From Nocardia fusca NBRC 14340 (lineage in GTDB: Bacteria > Actinomycetota > Actinomycetes > Mycobacteriales > Mycobacteriaceae): 64,000 nucleotides of DNA. Made by a program: the position numbers and the translations under genes. The notes under the pieces are model-generated. The model had not been told where the DNA came from. It saw only the letters and a program-made list of their open reading frames with translations, and did no database searches. This document shows, in pieces, positions 1 through 8,563 of this stretch (position 1 is its first letter; every line of letters starts with the position of its first letter). The stretch covers positions 584,463 through 648,462 of the forward strand of contig NZ_BDCU01000018.1 in NCBI RefSeq assembly GCF_001618425.1, in the 5' to 3' direction.

Positions 1-978
1 CAGGACCTGCTGGGTGCGCGCGACATCCACCACCCGGTCCCGGCCCGCGTCGTGCGGGCGGATGAAGACGATGGCCGGACGTGGTTTGCCGTGCGCGGGC
101 TTGGACACCGCGCGCAGATCGTCGGTCGCTCCGCCGGCCACGATCGCCAGGAACTGAGCCTCGATCAACCCGTTGCTGGCAGCGTCGGCATTGAAGATCT
201 TGTCCCGGAGCACCTCTCCCACCGCCTTCCGGAACTCGTCGAACCGGATACCCGGGACACCGCCGTGGTCGAGGTAACTCTCCCGGCGCGCATAGGTTTC
301 CACCGCGGTGCGCAGTCCCCGGCTCTCCCGGGCGCCGGGGAGCCAGCCCATCCAGCGCACCATGTCCTCACCCAGACCGCGGCTCTCCGGGCGGACCGCG
401 CCGAGGTCCAGTGGTGTGCAGTCGAGCAGCACGCCCACCAATCTGCGGTCGCTCCCGATATGGATGTGCTCGGCGACCTCGAGTGCGATCACGCCGCCCA
501 TACTGTGCCCCGTCAGCACGATATTGCGCACCCCCGACATGACCGCGGCCCGAATGATCAGATCGGCGATCACCTCGGTGTCGATACCGCGGTTGTCGTA
601 GCGGATGGCCCAGACCGCGCCCATCTCGCGCAGCGCCGGAAGCGCGGCGGCCGTATCGCTGGCGTTGAGATTGCCGAGTCCCACCAGATCCACGACAGCT
701 GTATCGCGTTTACCCGGGTCCACCGGTTCGGCGATCGGTAACAGCGCAGGCTCGGTCAGCGCCAGGCGCACACGTTCCGGCTCGACATCGTGCGCCCAGT
801 ACTGTGCGAACGCGACCCCCGCGATCATCAGCAGTACGGCTACCCGAAACAACGCCAGTCTGGTGCGGCGCAACGTCTTCCATCCGTGGCCCGGGCGTGT
901 CTCGCGCAACCTGGCCCGGCGACGTTCGTCGCTCCAGTCCGCGACGGTGGACGGATGCCATTCGTCCAACGGCGACAT
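1..978 (-). CDS. Alpha/beta hydrolase with N-terminal membrane anchor, partial
   Basis: The reading frame opens at the ATG complementary to 976-978 and runs off the left edge of the window, so about 326 codons are visible and the C-terminus is missing. A nucleophile elbow, GHSMGG, is encoded around 520-510 and marks a serine alpha/beta hydrolase. The N-terminal part has a basic stretch and then one hydrophobic segment (residues about 38-55), consistent with a membrane anchor and a catalytic domain outside or at the membrane. The catalytic Asp and His cannot be confirmed because the gene is cut. The substrate is unknown. A lipase, esterase or thioesterase is possible. Confidence 0.8.
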   Translation of the reverse strand, partial: MSPLDEWHPSTVADWSDERRRARLRETRPGHGWKTLRRTRLALFRVAVLLMIAGVAFAQYWAHDVEPERVRLALTEPALLPIAEPVDPGKRDTAVVDLVGLGNLNASDTAAALPALREMGAVWAIRYDNRGIDTEVIADLIIRAAVMSGVRNIVLTGHSMGGVIALEVAEHIHIGSDRRLVGVLLDCTPLDLGAVRPESRGLGEDMVRWMGWLPGARESRGLRTAVETYARRESYLDHGGVPGIRFDEFRKAVGEVLRDKIFNADAASNGLIEAQFLAIVAGGATDDLRAVSKPAHGKPRPAIVFIRPHDAGRDRVVDVARTQQVL

Positions 979-1051
979 GACTCCACTGTAGGTGCACGCG
1001 CGCCGGTGCCCAGGGAGCGCGGCGGGTGACCATTACCGCGCCGCCGCGGTA

Positions 1052-1675
1052 TCAGTCCTTGCGGACACCGTCGACCAGCAGCCGCCGGATCGCCCGGTTC
1101 AACGCGGCGATGGCCGCCTCGTCCGGATCACGCAGCCCGTGCACCACCCCGGCGAGCAGCATTCCCGTGACCGCCCGGGCGGTGTTGATCGTGTCGAGAT
1201 CCGCGCGCAGATAGCCGAGTTCGACGCCGTGGTCCAGGTATCCGGCGGTCAGCGCGTCGGCGGTGTCGAGCAGCCCGTAGAGACGCTTGGTGAGTTCGTC
1301 GTCGATACCGGTGGCGTGGAACAGCAGCAGCTGGGCCACACGCCGGTCTTCGATGAGGATGCGGGTGAGCGCGACACCGATCCGGTCGATCTGTTCCCGA
1401 TACTGATCGAGGGTGGTCGCGGCGTCGGGCGCGTTGTCGGTCCCCAGCGCCTCGATTATCCGAGTCGCCAGATCGTCGATCACATGGTCGATGATGTCGC
1501 GTTTGTTGCTGAAGTAGCGATAGAAGGTGCCGTGGCCGATACCCAGCTCGGTCGCGATATCGGCGATCCCGGTCGCGTGATAGCCCTTCTCGGCGAAACA
1601 GACGAAGGCGGTATCGATGATCTCCTGACGGAGCTCGGCCTTACGGCGTTCGGCCCGGGTCGGTGGCTTCGTCAC
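1052..1675 (-). CDS. TetR family transcriptional regulator
   Basis: The N-terminus has the classic TetR helix-turn-helix (IADIATELGIGHGTFYRYF, then NKRDII), followed by a helical ligand-binding domain, for about 207 aa. An upstream in-frame ATG at 1715-1717 would lie inside a dyad and put a second dyad in the coding region, so the GTG at 1673-1675 is preferred. The gene is divergent from the monooxygenase at 1759. It is inferred to repress that gene and itself through the dyads between them, as is common for TetR/monooxygenase pairs. The ligand is unknown. Confidence 0.85.
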   Translation of the reverse strand: MTKPPTRAERRKAELRQEIIDTAFVCFAEKGYHATGIADIATELGIGHGTFYRYFSNKRDIIDHVIDDLATRIIEALGTDNAPDAATTLDQYREQIDRIGVALTRILIEDRRVAQLLLFHATGIDDELTKRLYGLLDTADALTAGYLDHGVELGYLRADLDTINTARAVTGMLLAGVVHGLRDPDEAAIAALNRAIRRLLVDGVRKD

Positions 1676-1681
1676 GCCACC

Positions 1682-1719
1682 GATGATACTGTCATCACAA
1701 GCGGAATGATATGTCATTC
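1682..1719. promoter_or_regulatory. Two dyads, putative TetR operators
   Basis: GATGA and TCATC flank a 5-bp spacer (1682-1696), and GAATGA and TCATTC flank TATG (1704-1719). Both dyads share a TGATA(C)TGTCA-like core. They lie between the divergent TetR and monooxygenase genes, where a repressor could control both promoters. That the TetR protein binds here is inferred. Confidence 0.55.
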
Positions 1720-1758
1720 TGTGATTAATCGTTCAGCAGAACAGCAGGAGGTTTCGGC

Positions 1759-3249
1759 GTGGCACCTCGATACGACGCCGTGGTGGTCGGTGCCGGGTTC
1801 GGTGGTATGGGGGCCGGTATCCAGCTCGACCGGCTCGGCCTGCACGATTACGTGATCCTCGAACGGGAATCCGATCTCGGTGGCACCTGGCATGTCAACC
1901 GGTACCCCGGCCTGGCGGTCGATATCGCTTCGGTGACCTACTCCTATTCCTTCGAACCCAACCCCAACTGGTCGCGCCTGTTCGCGCCCGGAGCGGAACT
2001 CAAGAAGTACGCCGATCACGTGGCCGACAAATACGGCCTGCGCGAACGGATGCGTTTCGGCACCTCCGTCGACAGCGCCCGCTGGGATGCCGAACACCAG
2101 TGCTGGGTGGTCACCGTCGCCGGCGGCGAAACGCTGACCGCACGTTATCTGCTGACCGCGACCGGTTTCCTCTCCCAGCCCTATACCCCGCCGTTCCCCG
2201 GTATCGAGACCTTCGCCGGCAAGATCATCCACACGACGGCCTGGGACGACACCTACGACCTCACCGACCGCCGGGTCGCGATCATCGGTACCGGCGCCAC
2301 CAGCGTGCAACTCGTCCCCGAGGTCGCGGACCGGGCACGCGAACTCACCGTGTTCCAGCGCACCCCGATCTGGGTGGTGCCCAAGGTCGATATGCCGATC
2401 CCGCCCGCGGTGCAGCGCCTGTTCGCGCGCGTCCCGGTCACCCAGAAGGCCGCGCGGCTGGCCAATACCACCGCGCTGGAAGCGCTCATGGTAATCGGTG
2501 TCCTGCACTACAAACAGGCCAAACCCCTGAACAAGGCGGCGGCCCTGCTGGCCAAGGCGCATCTGCGCGCCCAGGTCCGCGACAAGCGGACGCGGGAGCT
2601 GCTCACCCCCGACTACGATTTCGGCTGTAAACGCCCGACCTTCTCCAACCGCTACTTCGCGACCTTCAACGAACCCCACGTCCGGTTGGAGACCGGCGGT
2701 ATCGAGCGGATCGAACCGGACGGGATCGTTACCGCCACAGGCGCGAAGACCGAGATCGACACCCTGGTGCTGGCCACCGGATTCAATCTCTGGGATGTGA
2801 ACTTCCCGGCCATCGAGATCATCGGCCGCGATGGCGTGAATCTCGGTAAATTCTGGCGGGACAACCGGTTCCAGGCCTACGAGGGCATCACCGTGCCGAA
2901 GTTCCCGAATTTTCTCAGCCTCAACAGCCCCTACTCCTACAGCGGCCTGTCCTACTTCACCACCATCGAGGCACAGATGAAACATATGGCCCGGCTCTTC
3001 GGGGAGCTGGCCCGCCGCGGCGAGACCACCTTCGAGGTCAGTGCCCGCGCCAATACCGAGTTCCTGGACCGGGTCACCGGCAAGCTCGGTTCCTCGGTGT
3101 TCTACGGCGGCGACTGCGCCACCGCCCGCAGCTACTACTTCAACCAGCACGGCGAGGCAGCCCTGCTGCGCCCGACCAGCACGGTCAACGCTCACCGCGA
3201 GGCGGTGCGTTTCCCGCTCGACGATTACCTGTACGGCCGGGCCGGCTGA
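1759..3249 (+). CDS. Flavin-containing Baeyer-Villiger type monooxygenase
   Basis: The 496-aa protein has an N-terminal FAD-binding Rossmann motif (GAGFGGMG, residues 11-18), the Baeyer-Villiger fingerprint FAGKIIHTTAW (about 151-161), and a second nucleotide-binding motif GTGATS (about 177-182) for NADPH. The GTG start is set by a strong AGGAGG at 1746-1751, 7 bases upstream. Family knowledge points to NADPH- and O2-dependent insertion of oxygen next to a ketone, or oxygenation of a related lipophilic substrate, in the cytoplasm. Regulation is probably by the divergent TetR gene. The substrate cannot be read from the sequence. Confidence 0.9.
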   Translation: MAPRYDAVVVGAGFGGMGAGIQLDRLGLHDYVILERESDLGGTWHVNRYPGLAVDIASVTYSYSFEPNPNWSRLFAPGAELKKYADHVADKYGLRERMRFGTSVDSARWDAEHQCWVVTVAGGETLTARYLLTATGFLSQPYTPPFPGIETFAGKIIHTTAWDDTYDLTDRRVAIIGTGATSVQLVPEVADRARELTVFQRTPIWVVPKVDMPIPPAVQRLFARVPVTQKAARLANTTALEALMVIGVLHYKQAKPLNKAAALLAKAHLRAQVRDKRTRELLTPDYDFGCKRPTFSNRYFATFNEPHVRLETGGIERIEPDGIVTATGAKTEIDTLVLATGFNLWDVNFPAIEIIGRDGVNLGKFWRDNRFQAYEGITVPKFPNFLSLNSPYSYSGLSYFTTIEAQMKHMARLFGELARRGETTFEVSARANTEFLDRVTGKLGSSVFYGGDCATARSYYFNQHGEAALLRPTSTVNAHREAVRFPLDDYLYGRAG

Positions 3250-3316
3250 CCCGGCCCGGCAGGCCCGCCTCCGATCCGAGTCCAGGCGGACGAATCGGGA
3301 GCCGCCCCTGCCGCAA

Positions 3317-3360
3317 CGAACGGCCGGTCGGATCGCCCTGGCGATCCGACCGGCCGTTCG
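3317..3360. terminator. Bidirectional hairpin terminator
   Basis: A perfect 21-bp inverted repeat (3317-3337 against 3340-3360) with a 2-base centre lies between the convergent monooxygenase and ESX-accessory genes. It has no long T-run, as usual for actinobacterial terminators, and could serve both strands. Confidence 0.75.
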
Positions 3361-3381
3361 CGGAAACACATGCTCCCGTCG

Positions 3382-3681
3382 TCAGCTGAAGGCCGCGAAA
3401 CCGTCGCCGATCTTCTTGTCGGTCTGCAGCGCCCGGTGCAGTGCGTTCTCCACCGCGATGGCGAGCTGGTCCAGTTTGTGCAGGGTGTCTTCGAGTTCGG
3501 TGTTCACCGCGCGATGGGCCGCTTCGAATCCTTCCTGGGCGCCCTGGCTGGCCATGGCGTTGAGGAAGTTGGTCTTGGCGGTGGCCAGGGCCTCGATCTC
3601 ACCCTGGATCTTGCTGCCCTCGGAGTTCAGGGCGTCGAACAGCGCCTCCATCGCCGGGCGGTCGTACAGAATCGTGGTCAT
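3382..3681 (-). CDS. Small WXG100-like / ESX-associated protein
   Basis: This is a 99-aa, almost entirely helical acidic protein with a central turn (ASQGAQEGF) where WXG100 proteins carry the WxG hairpin. The second helix ends in a KKIGDGFAAF-type tail. Size, helix-turn-helix architecture and position after two ESX-like genes suggest a type VII secretion substrate or partner. The Trp of WxG is absent, so this is a divergent member. A purine-rich AAAAGGA site precedes the ATG. It is the last gene of the minus-strand cluster before the hairpin at 3317-3360. Confidence 0.65.
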   Translation of the reverse strand: MTTILYDRPAMEALFDALNSEGSKIQGEIEALATAKTNFLNAMASQGAQEGFEAAHRAVNTELEDTLHKLDQLAIAVENALHRALQTDKKIGDGFAAFS

Positions 3682-3730
3682 ATCCGATTCCTTTTCGGTG
3701 AAACGTGTGGGTCGAATTGTCGGAGGTGGG

Positions 3731-4270
3731 TCAAAGACTGGTGTAGCTGCCCGGACTGATGTAGCCGCCGCCCGGGATGAAGTCGTCCTCGTCCATGTCG
3801 AGGATCGTCTTGGTGGCGTCCTCGGTGGCCTTGGTCAAGTCGTCGAGCTTCCTGTTGAGGTTTTCGGACTCCACGCTCCAGTCACTCGAGACCTGGTAGA
3901 ACTTATCTTGCGAAGTACCCTTCCAGCCCGCGCGTACGGCATCGCTGGCCGAATCCACGGCCTTCACCGACAACCGCAGGTTTTCGATGGCCTGGTACAT
4001 CTCGCGGGTCGCTTTCGTGACCGCATCGAGATCGAGATCAACACCTTCTGTCGCCATGACAGGAATCCTTTCGGCGATCGGTTTGGTCAGCAGCGACAGG
4101 TCGAGTGCGGGCAACGGCGGCAGTTCCGGTAGCGGCAGTTGCGCGGGCAATTCCGGGAGCGGGCCGAGTCCCATATCCCGGAGCACATCGTTGACCGGCC
4201 GGTTCAGCGCCGGCCCCGCCGCGCTGTTGCGCAGCAGATCCAGCACGGTCTCGTCGAGGGGTGCTGTCAT
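3731..4270 (-). CDS. WXG100 family protein with proline-rich N-terminal extension
   Basis: The C-terminal 100 residues form a WXG100 hairpin with the motif AGWKGTSQDKF (W-K-G) between two helices, as in ESX-secreted EsxA/EsxB-like proteins. The first about 70 residues are a Leu/Pro-rich extension. The ATG at 4268-4270 lies 2 bases after the stop of the upstream gene, which suggests translational coupling. An internal ATG at 4055-4057 has a better AAAGGA site and would give a bare 108-aa WXG100 protein, so two starts are possible. It probably acts as a heterodimer with a neighbouring small helical protein. Confidence 0.75.
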   Translation of the reverse strand: MTAPLDETVLDLLRNSAAGPALNRPVNDVLRDMGLGPLPELPAQLPLPELPPLPALDLSLLTKPIAERIPVMATEGVDLDLDAVTKATREMYQAIENLRLSVKAVDSASDAVRAGWKGTSQDKFYQVSSDWSVESENLNRKLDDLTKATEDATKTILDMDEDDFIPGGGYISPGSYTSL

Positions 4271-4272
4271 GA

Positions 4273-4584
4273 TCAGGCGCCGACGGCCCCGAACCCGGTG
4301 ACAGAAGCCGCTTCTGTCGCTTCGTAGGCGGCGATACCTTCGTAGGAGGTCAGGGCGGTCGCGGCGTGCACCGCGGCCAGTTCGTTCACCGAGGCGAGGT
4401 TATTGGCCTGGGCGATCGCGAAGGCGGCGAGGAAATCCTGGCCGATCAGCCCGAACACGGGTATCGCGGCAGCGATGAGCGCCGCCTGGTTCGCCGCACC
4501 GGCTGTTGCGGTTTCCACCGCCAGAGAAGCCGACGCGTCACCGAAACGGCGGACGACCTCGGTCTCCGCGACAAGATCAGTCAT
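4273..4584 (-). CDS. EspC-like ESX secretion-associated protein
   Basis: This 103-aa protein rich in Ala, Val and Glu is made of two predicted helical halves with a hydrophobic centre (IAAAIPVFGLIGQDFLAAFA). This is typical of the small type VII secretion target family around EspC/DUF2580 in mycobacteria and nocardiae. It is the first gene of a tight minus-strand set with the WXG100 genes downstream. The assignment rests on composition, size and neighbours and not on a catalytic motif. Confidence 0.6.
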   Translation of the reverse strand: MTDLVAETEVVRRFGDASASLAVETATAGAANQAALIAAAIPVFGLIGQDFLAAFAIAQANNLASVNELAAVHAATALTSYEGIAAYEATEAASVTGFGAVGA

Positions 4585-4717
4585 CGAGACCCTCCGGGAC
4601 CGGGAGTTTGCATGGTGTTCTGAAAAAGTACCGGTTCATGTGATGACCCGGTCACTCGATGCTTAAGACTTGACCCGCTATTGAGGTCAGGGCGTGCCTG
4701 CTTGCGGGTGTGCGGGT

Positions 4718-4873
4718 TTACCGTGTGGCATCGCGGTCGGAAATCAGTCCGGCAACGGCAAGGTAGGTCTGCGGGAGTGTGTGGCGGTGGTGGTGCCAGC
4801 GGCGCAGACCGCGCCAGTTCTTGTGCGCGGCGACGGCGTGCTCGACCGGAATGCGCTGGGAGGACTGTCGTGT
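4718..4873 (-). pseudogene. C-terminal remnant of an IS5-superfamily transposase
   Basis: The minus strand encodes about 50 residues (RIPVEHAVAAHKNWRGLRRW, then TLPQTYLAVAGLISDR) that match the end of DDE transposases of the IS5/ISL group, where the catalytic Glu lies in the VEHAVAAHK helix. No start, N-terminal part or terminal repeats remain. The rest of 4585-5086 holds no convincing gene. The remnant splits the ESX-accessory cluster, showing that an insertion and later deletion happened here. Confidence 0.65.
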
Positions 4874-5086
4874 GCGTGCCCGCGCGCGGATATCGGCTGT
4901 CGCTGTGGGATTTCGTTGTTCTTGCGCGACATGGGCGGACCCGCTTTCCCGAGGCGAGCTGCGTGGCAGTACAACTGGTGGCGGAATCCTACATATCCAC
5001 ACCACTTCACCAACCAGAACCGCTACAGCGGATCAAGTCGTTACCTTCGATGGGAAGGCCGCGCGGCCGAGAGAGCACGGTCCGAC

Positions 5087-5413
5087 TCAGCCCTCGCGGC
5101 TCGCATCCGCTGCGGTCTCGGCGAGTTCGCTGTTGAACGCGTTCACCAGCTCGGCTCGCCGGGCGATGGCGAGGTGCGCCGCCCGTCCGGCCGTGGCGAC
5201 CACCACCGAATCGAACTCCCGCGGGGACATTTTCGCGATCGCCTCGGAGAACACCAGGTCACACAGTGCGGCATTACCATCGACCTCGACGGTGACGGCA
5301 CCGTCGGGCGAGGTCTCACGCACCCGGATCGCGCCGAGTTCCTCACCGAGGTCACGCATCAGGTTCAGCTGCCGGTTCACCCGCGCCTCGAGGGCATCCA
5401 TCGCTTCGCTCAT
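5087..5413 (-). CDS. YbaB/EbfC family protein
   Basis: This 108-aa protein has the layout of YbaB/EbfC proteins: an N-terminal helix with many charged residues, a central beta segment (VTVEVDGNAALCDLVFSE), and a C-terminal helix with R/A-rich heptads. Members bind DNA as dimers. In mycobacterial ESX loci a YbaB-like protein (EspL) accompanies secreted substrates, so an ESX accessory role is likely here. It starts 12 bases after the upstream gene and is probably co-transcribed with it. Confidence 0.7.
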   Translation of the reverse strand: MSEAMDALEARVNRQLNLMRDLGEELGAIRVRETSPDGAVTVEVDGNAALCDLVFSEAIAKMSPREFDSVVVATAGRAAHLAIARRAELVNAFNSELAETAADASREG

Positions 5414-5425
5414 CGGTGCGCCACC

Positions 5426-5740
5426 TCAGATCGGCCGCAGCCAACTCTGCGGCTCGTAATCGTGTTCGGACTCTTCGAGATACTCCTCCCGCGCGATGTC
5501 CTCCGCCGTGGGCAGGCCGGTCAGGGTGAGCATGTCACTACTCATCCCCGCTTCTTGCAACTGTATCCGCTGGGCCAGACCCGCGCGGCCCGCCGCCCGT
5601 TTGCACAGCCGCAGGATCTCGGCCGCCAGATCGCCCGGTGCCCGGCGTAGTTCGTCGGCTTCTATGTCGATCCTGATCGGCAGGCCCTGGTCGGTGGTTT
5701 CGACTGCAATGGAACCGCTTCGCGACGCGGCTGTTGTCAT
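5426..5740 (-). CDS. Conserved small ESX-cluster protein, function unknown
   Basis: The 104-aa reading frame from the ATG at 5738-5740 (GAGGTG just upstream) has a beta-rich N-terminal half (GSIAVETTDQGLPIRIDIEA), a helical centre and an acidic C-terminus ending in SWLRPI. The longer possible start at 5848 adds a Pro-rich low-complexity stretch without a ribosome site and was not chosen. Small proteins of this type commonly precede YbaB-like genes in nocardial ESX-accessory clusters. No enzymatic motif is visible. Confidence 0.6.
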   Translation of the reverse strand: MTTAASRSGSIAVETTDQGLPIRIDIEADELRRAPGDLAAEILRLCKRAAGRAGLAQRIQLQEAGMSSDMLTLTGLPTAEDIAREEYLEESEHDYEPQSWLRPI

Positions 5741-5937
5741 GGCACCTCGGTCACTCGTCGGGATCACGGCATCGTAAGGCCGATTCGGACAAGGAGCGGG
5801 CCCGATTGTCACCACCGACGGGAAGACGGTGTGCCTGCCGGGTTGCACGCGCGTGCCAGGATGGTTCGGTTCGATGATGAGGTCCAGGGGCTCGGGACAG
5901 TGGTCACCAGGTACGCCCCTGGCGCGAACGCGGAAGT

Positions 5938-6201
5938 GTGGATGCTAGACGGAGGAGATGGTCGGGGATCTGTTCCGACCGAGCGCATCGGACCCATCGT
6001 CCCGGCAACGGACAAGATCCCTGGAAGAAGATTGCCGAGCAGGCGGCGGCCGGCAAGATCGTCTTCGAGCCCATCGCCGCGCAAACCGCCGCCGAGGAGT
6101 GCACCGACGCCATCGGCAGAATTCTCGGGCTCCAGAAGGCGATCACCGATACCGACAGCTTGGAGCCGCTCAGTCAGCTCACTGCGGCAGCGTCGGAGTA
6201 G
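5938..6201 (+). pseudogene. Truncated ESX-type helical protein
   Basis: From about 6020 the frame encodes convincing protein (DPWKKIAEQAAAGKIVFEPI, then an Ala/Glu-rich helix and LGLQKAI) ending LSQLTAAASE before a stop. It resembles the N-terminal part of helical ESX-locus proteins that normally continue for another 60-80 residues. Upstream of about 6020 the same frame is arginine-rich nonsense, while a neighbouring frame starts at an ATG at 5958, so a frameshift near 6020 is likely. The 3-prime end overlaps the end of an oppositely oriented decayed gene, marking a deletion junction. Confidence 0.5.
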
Positions 6202-6544
6202 TTCGCGGACACCGGGCGTCGGACCGCCCGCCGTAGATCGGCACTCGAGGTCTTCTCGGTACCTTCCAGCGCCGCGGCCGCCTCCGAGCCGAGGTATTCG
6301 CCCTGGTCGGTGAACGCCTTCCCCAGACTGTTGCCGAAGTCGACGGAATTATCGCACCGCCGCTTATAGCCTTATTCCCCGTCGGTGAACTCGTGCCCGA
6401 AATGATCGTCCCCACAGGCGACGGGCAGATGACCCATGATATCGGTCGCCTTGCTCGCGAGACCGGTCAGCGTTCCTCCGATATCAGCGATCAGATCGGC
6501 CGCTGTCTTCAGCGCGACCGATCGACCTCGACTTTGTCCGCCAT
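6174..6544 (-). pseudogene. Decayed WXG100-like (ESX) gene with frameshift and nonsense codon
   Basis: An ATG at 6542-6544 follows a strong GAGGAG site and opens MADKVEVDRSR before a stop. One base shift restores a helical ESX-like protein (ALKTAADLIADIGGTLTGLA, GHLPVACGDDHFGHEFTDGE). A TAA then interrupts it, after which the same frame continues with FGNSLGKAFTDQGEYLGSEA. Two independent lesions make this a clear pseudogene. It sits 38 bases downstream of the large minus-strand gene and was probably its operon partner. Confidence 0.65.
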
Positions 6545-6582
6545 GATCGCTCCTCACCCACTCCGACGTTCGCCGCACCCAC

Positions 6583-8106
6583 TCATACCGTCACCCCGCG
6601 GCGCTCGTGGTAGCGCTGCTCGAATTCTTTGACGAACGTGGTGGGGGCGATCGACGAGGACGAATGTTCCAGCACACCGTCATCGGCGATGTAGAAGATC
6701 GCCCGGCCGATCGCGATCTCCCCCCGGGGTACCGGCACGTAGACCATCCAACCGCAACTGAACCGGTCGGCCACCAATTGATCGAGCGGGTAACCGGTCG
6801 TGTCCAGACCCCGGCTCTCGATGTACCCGCGCACTCGGAAGACGGCTTCGTCCTCGGGCATCTGCACCGGCAGCGACGCCACGACGCCCGCGAGGGTGAG
6901 CTGGTACATGGCACCGTCGATATCGAATTGCTCCTCGTCGCCGAACAGGGCGAGCACCGTATCGCGGGTGACGACGCCGATCTCGGCGGCCGATATCAGC
7001 GCGCCCGCCGCGGCCCGATGCTGGGCGGTCGGCGGCTGCGCGGCCAGGCCGGCCAGGATTCCGGCCACGGTGTCGACGGTCCATACGCCGGGCACAGCGG
7101 TGGCGCACGCCTCCGCCGACGGCGAGTCGCCGCGGTACCAGCGCCCGCCCTCCCACCAGTAGACGAAGGACAGCAGACCGGTGGCCGAGCGCGGGTTCAG
7201 TACCGGGTCCGCGACCCACTCGGGAGCGCCCGCGAAGAAATTCGGCATCCCGGCGCCGTCGTTGTAGGCCGCGTCCAGATTGGCCGCTTCCCAGACCCCG
7301 CCCGAGAGGACCGCGCGCCCGCCGGGCAGCGAGTAGAGCGTCGAACCGCCGCGCCGGGAGCTTTCGAACCATCCCATCGCGGGCAGAATTCGCGGTCCCC
7401 AATCCGAGCCCGCCGCCACGAACCCGGCCGAGATACATGCCCAGCGCGCCCACATCTCCGGGAAGTCGGGAAACTCGTTCTCGGCCATCGTGGGCCATAC
7501 CTTCGCCGCGCGGTCCGCGCGCGCGTCCCGCGCGGCCTCCTGCGGGCTGCGCATCTGCCGGTCGGCGTGCCCGATGTAGGCAGCCAGCCAGACCGGCAGC
7601 GAGTCCCGCGGAAATTCGTCCAGGTCCGCACGGTAGGCGTCGGGTTCGAAGAGCTGACCGTCCGGGAACGGTTCCTCACCGAAGTCGTAGTCGACCTCGA
7701 AATCACCGTCGGAGCTGCGTCGCAGCAGCAGGCGCCACCACGGCTCGCCGTCCAGCTCGGCTACCAGCGCGCGATGTTCGCGGACCCTGTCCAGGACCGA
7801 CCCCGACGGCTCGGTGCGCATAGAACGTTCCTGGTCGGCATATACCACTTCGGCGAACATCGTGGTGGTGGTGAGCGCGAACACGGCATCGAACTGCCGC
7901 CAGTCGGGTGGGCCGGCTTCGCCCAGTACGTCGGCGATCTCCCGGGCGAGCGCACGATCGCGGCCTTCTACCGCAACGCCGGGTTCGACCTCGTCGGCGG
8001 AAGCAGCGGGCTCCGGGTCGGTGTCCCCACCCAGCGAGATCCGGAAATCGATATCCGGCTCGTCCTTACCGGCGCCTTCCGGCTTGTCCTTGTTCTGATC
8101 GCTCAC
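6583..8106 (-). CDS. Large hypothetical protein of the ESX cluster, possibly immunity-like
   Basis: This soluble protein is about 507 aa from a GTG at 8104-8106 (GGAAG 6 bases upstream; a start at 8133 is also possible). Residues 1-45 are charged and disordered. A domain near 60-170 has a WWRLLLRR...DYDFGEEPFPD pattern reminiscent of YezG/DUF600-like immunity proteins. The C-terminal 90 residues (SCGWMVYVPVPRGEIAIGRA and following) recall YrhB/Imm35-like folds. The central 250 residues are Trp/Gly-rich and unrecognised. The position next to WXG-like genes fits a polymorphic-toxin immunity or accessory role, but this is inference. Confidence 0.6.
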   Translation of the reverse strand: MSDQNKDKPEGAGKDEPDIDFRISLGGDTDPEPAASADEVEPGVAVEGRDRALAREIADVLGEAGPPDWRQFDAVFALTTTTMFAEVVYADQERSMRTEPSGSVLDRVREHRALVAELDGEPWWRLLLRRSSDGDFEVDYDFGEEPFPDGQLFEPDAYRADLDEFPRDSLPVWLAAYIGHADRQMRSPQEAARDARADRAAKVWPTMAENEFPDFPEMWARWACISAGFVAAGSDWGPRILPAMGWFESSRRGGSTLYSLPGGRAVLSGGVWEAANLDAAYNDGAGMPNFFAGAPEWVADPVLNPRSATGLLSFVYWWEGGRWYRGDSPSAEACATAVPGVWTVDTVAGILAGLAAQPPTAQHRAAAGALISAAEIGVVTRDTVLALFGDEEQFDIDGAMYQLTLAGVVASLPVQMPEDEAVFRVRGYIESRGLDTTGYPLDQLVADRFSCGWMVYVPVPRGEIAIGRAIFYIADDGVLEHSSSSIAPTTFVKEFEQRYHERRGVTV

Positions 8107-8133
8107 TGCTCGCTTCCGCCCGGCCTTTCGCAC

Positions 8134-8563
8134 CTGCTCGCTCGTTATTTATCGTAATATTTCCACGACCACGGGCATTTTACTTCCACCATTGGGAAGG
8201 GTGGGTGTCTCCCACCCTGCGCGGACCCGGCCGCGACGGCTCGCCCTGTGCACGGCCCAACCACGAGGACGCCCCATTATGATTTCACGCAGAGATATCT
8301 GTTCACCGGAACCTGCCCTACCGGGCAGTCCCCCCGACATCGTAGGCTGGTTCGTCGGTCGAACTCGGGCGCGGCCACAAGCCAACGCAGGCAGTTCGTT
8401 TCGAGCGATACCCGCTGCTCGCGGGCCGTCGCCGCGGTGCACCTGTAAACAGCGACCGATGTCGTTCGCTGCGCCACCGCGCAACCCACCCACGGCGCAG
8501 GCCGCCGCGGCATCACCCATGCCGGGCCGGCGCCGGCCGCTTCCTGCCGTCCGAAAGAAGAAC
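8134..8563. other. Intergenic region between divergent genes
   Basis: No gene was recognised here. The left end (about 8145-8180) is AT-richer and suits the promoter of the minus-strand gene. The right end should hold the promoter of the lipase. A long reading frame crosses it, but its Arg/Pro-rich translation looks like chance. Confidence 0.5.

Noticed and set aside
52..741. Long plus-strand frame at the left edge
   Set aside because: The minus strand encodes a clear hydrolase with GHSMGG. The plus frame is its shadow.
1714..3369. Minus-strand 551-codon frame opposite the monooxygenase
   Set aside because: It is low-information and Gly/Val/Asp-rich; the plus strand has all monooxygenase motifs and a strong ribosome site.
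8192..8563. 124-residue N-terminal extension of the lipase
   Set aside because: It is Pro/Arg-rich without protein character. The signal peptide begins right after the GTG at 8564.
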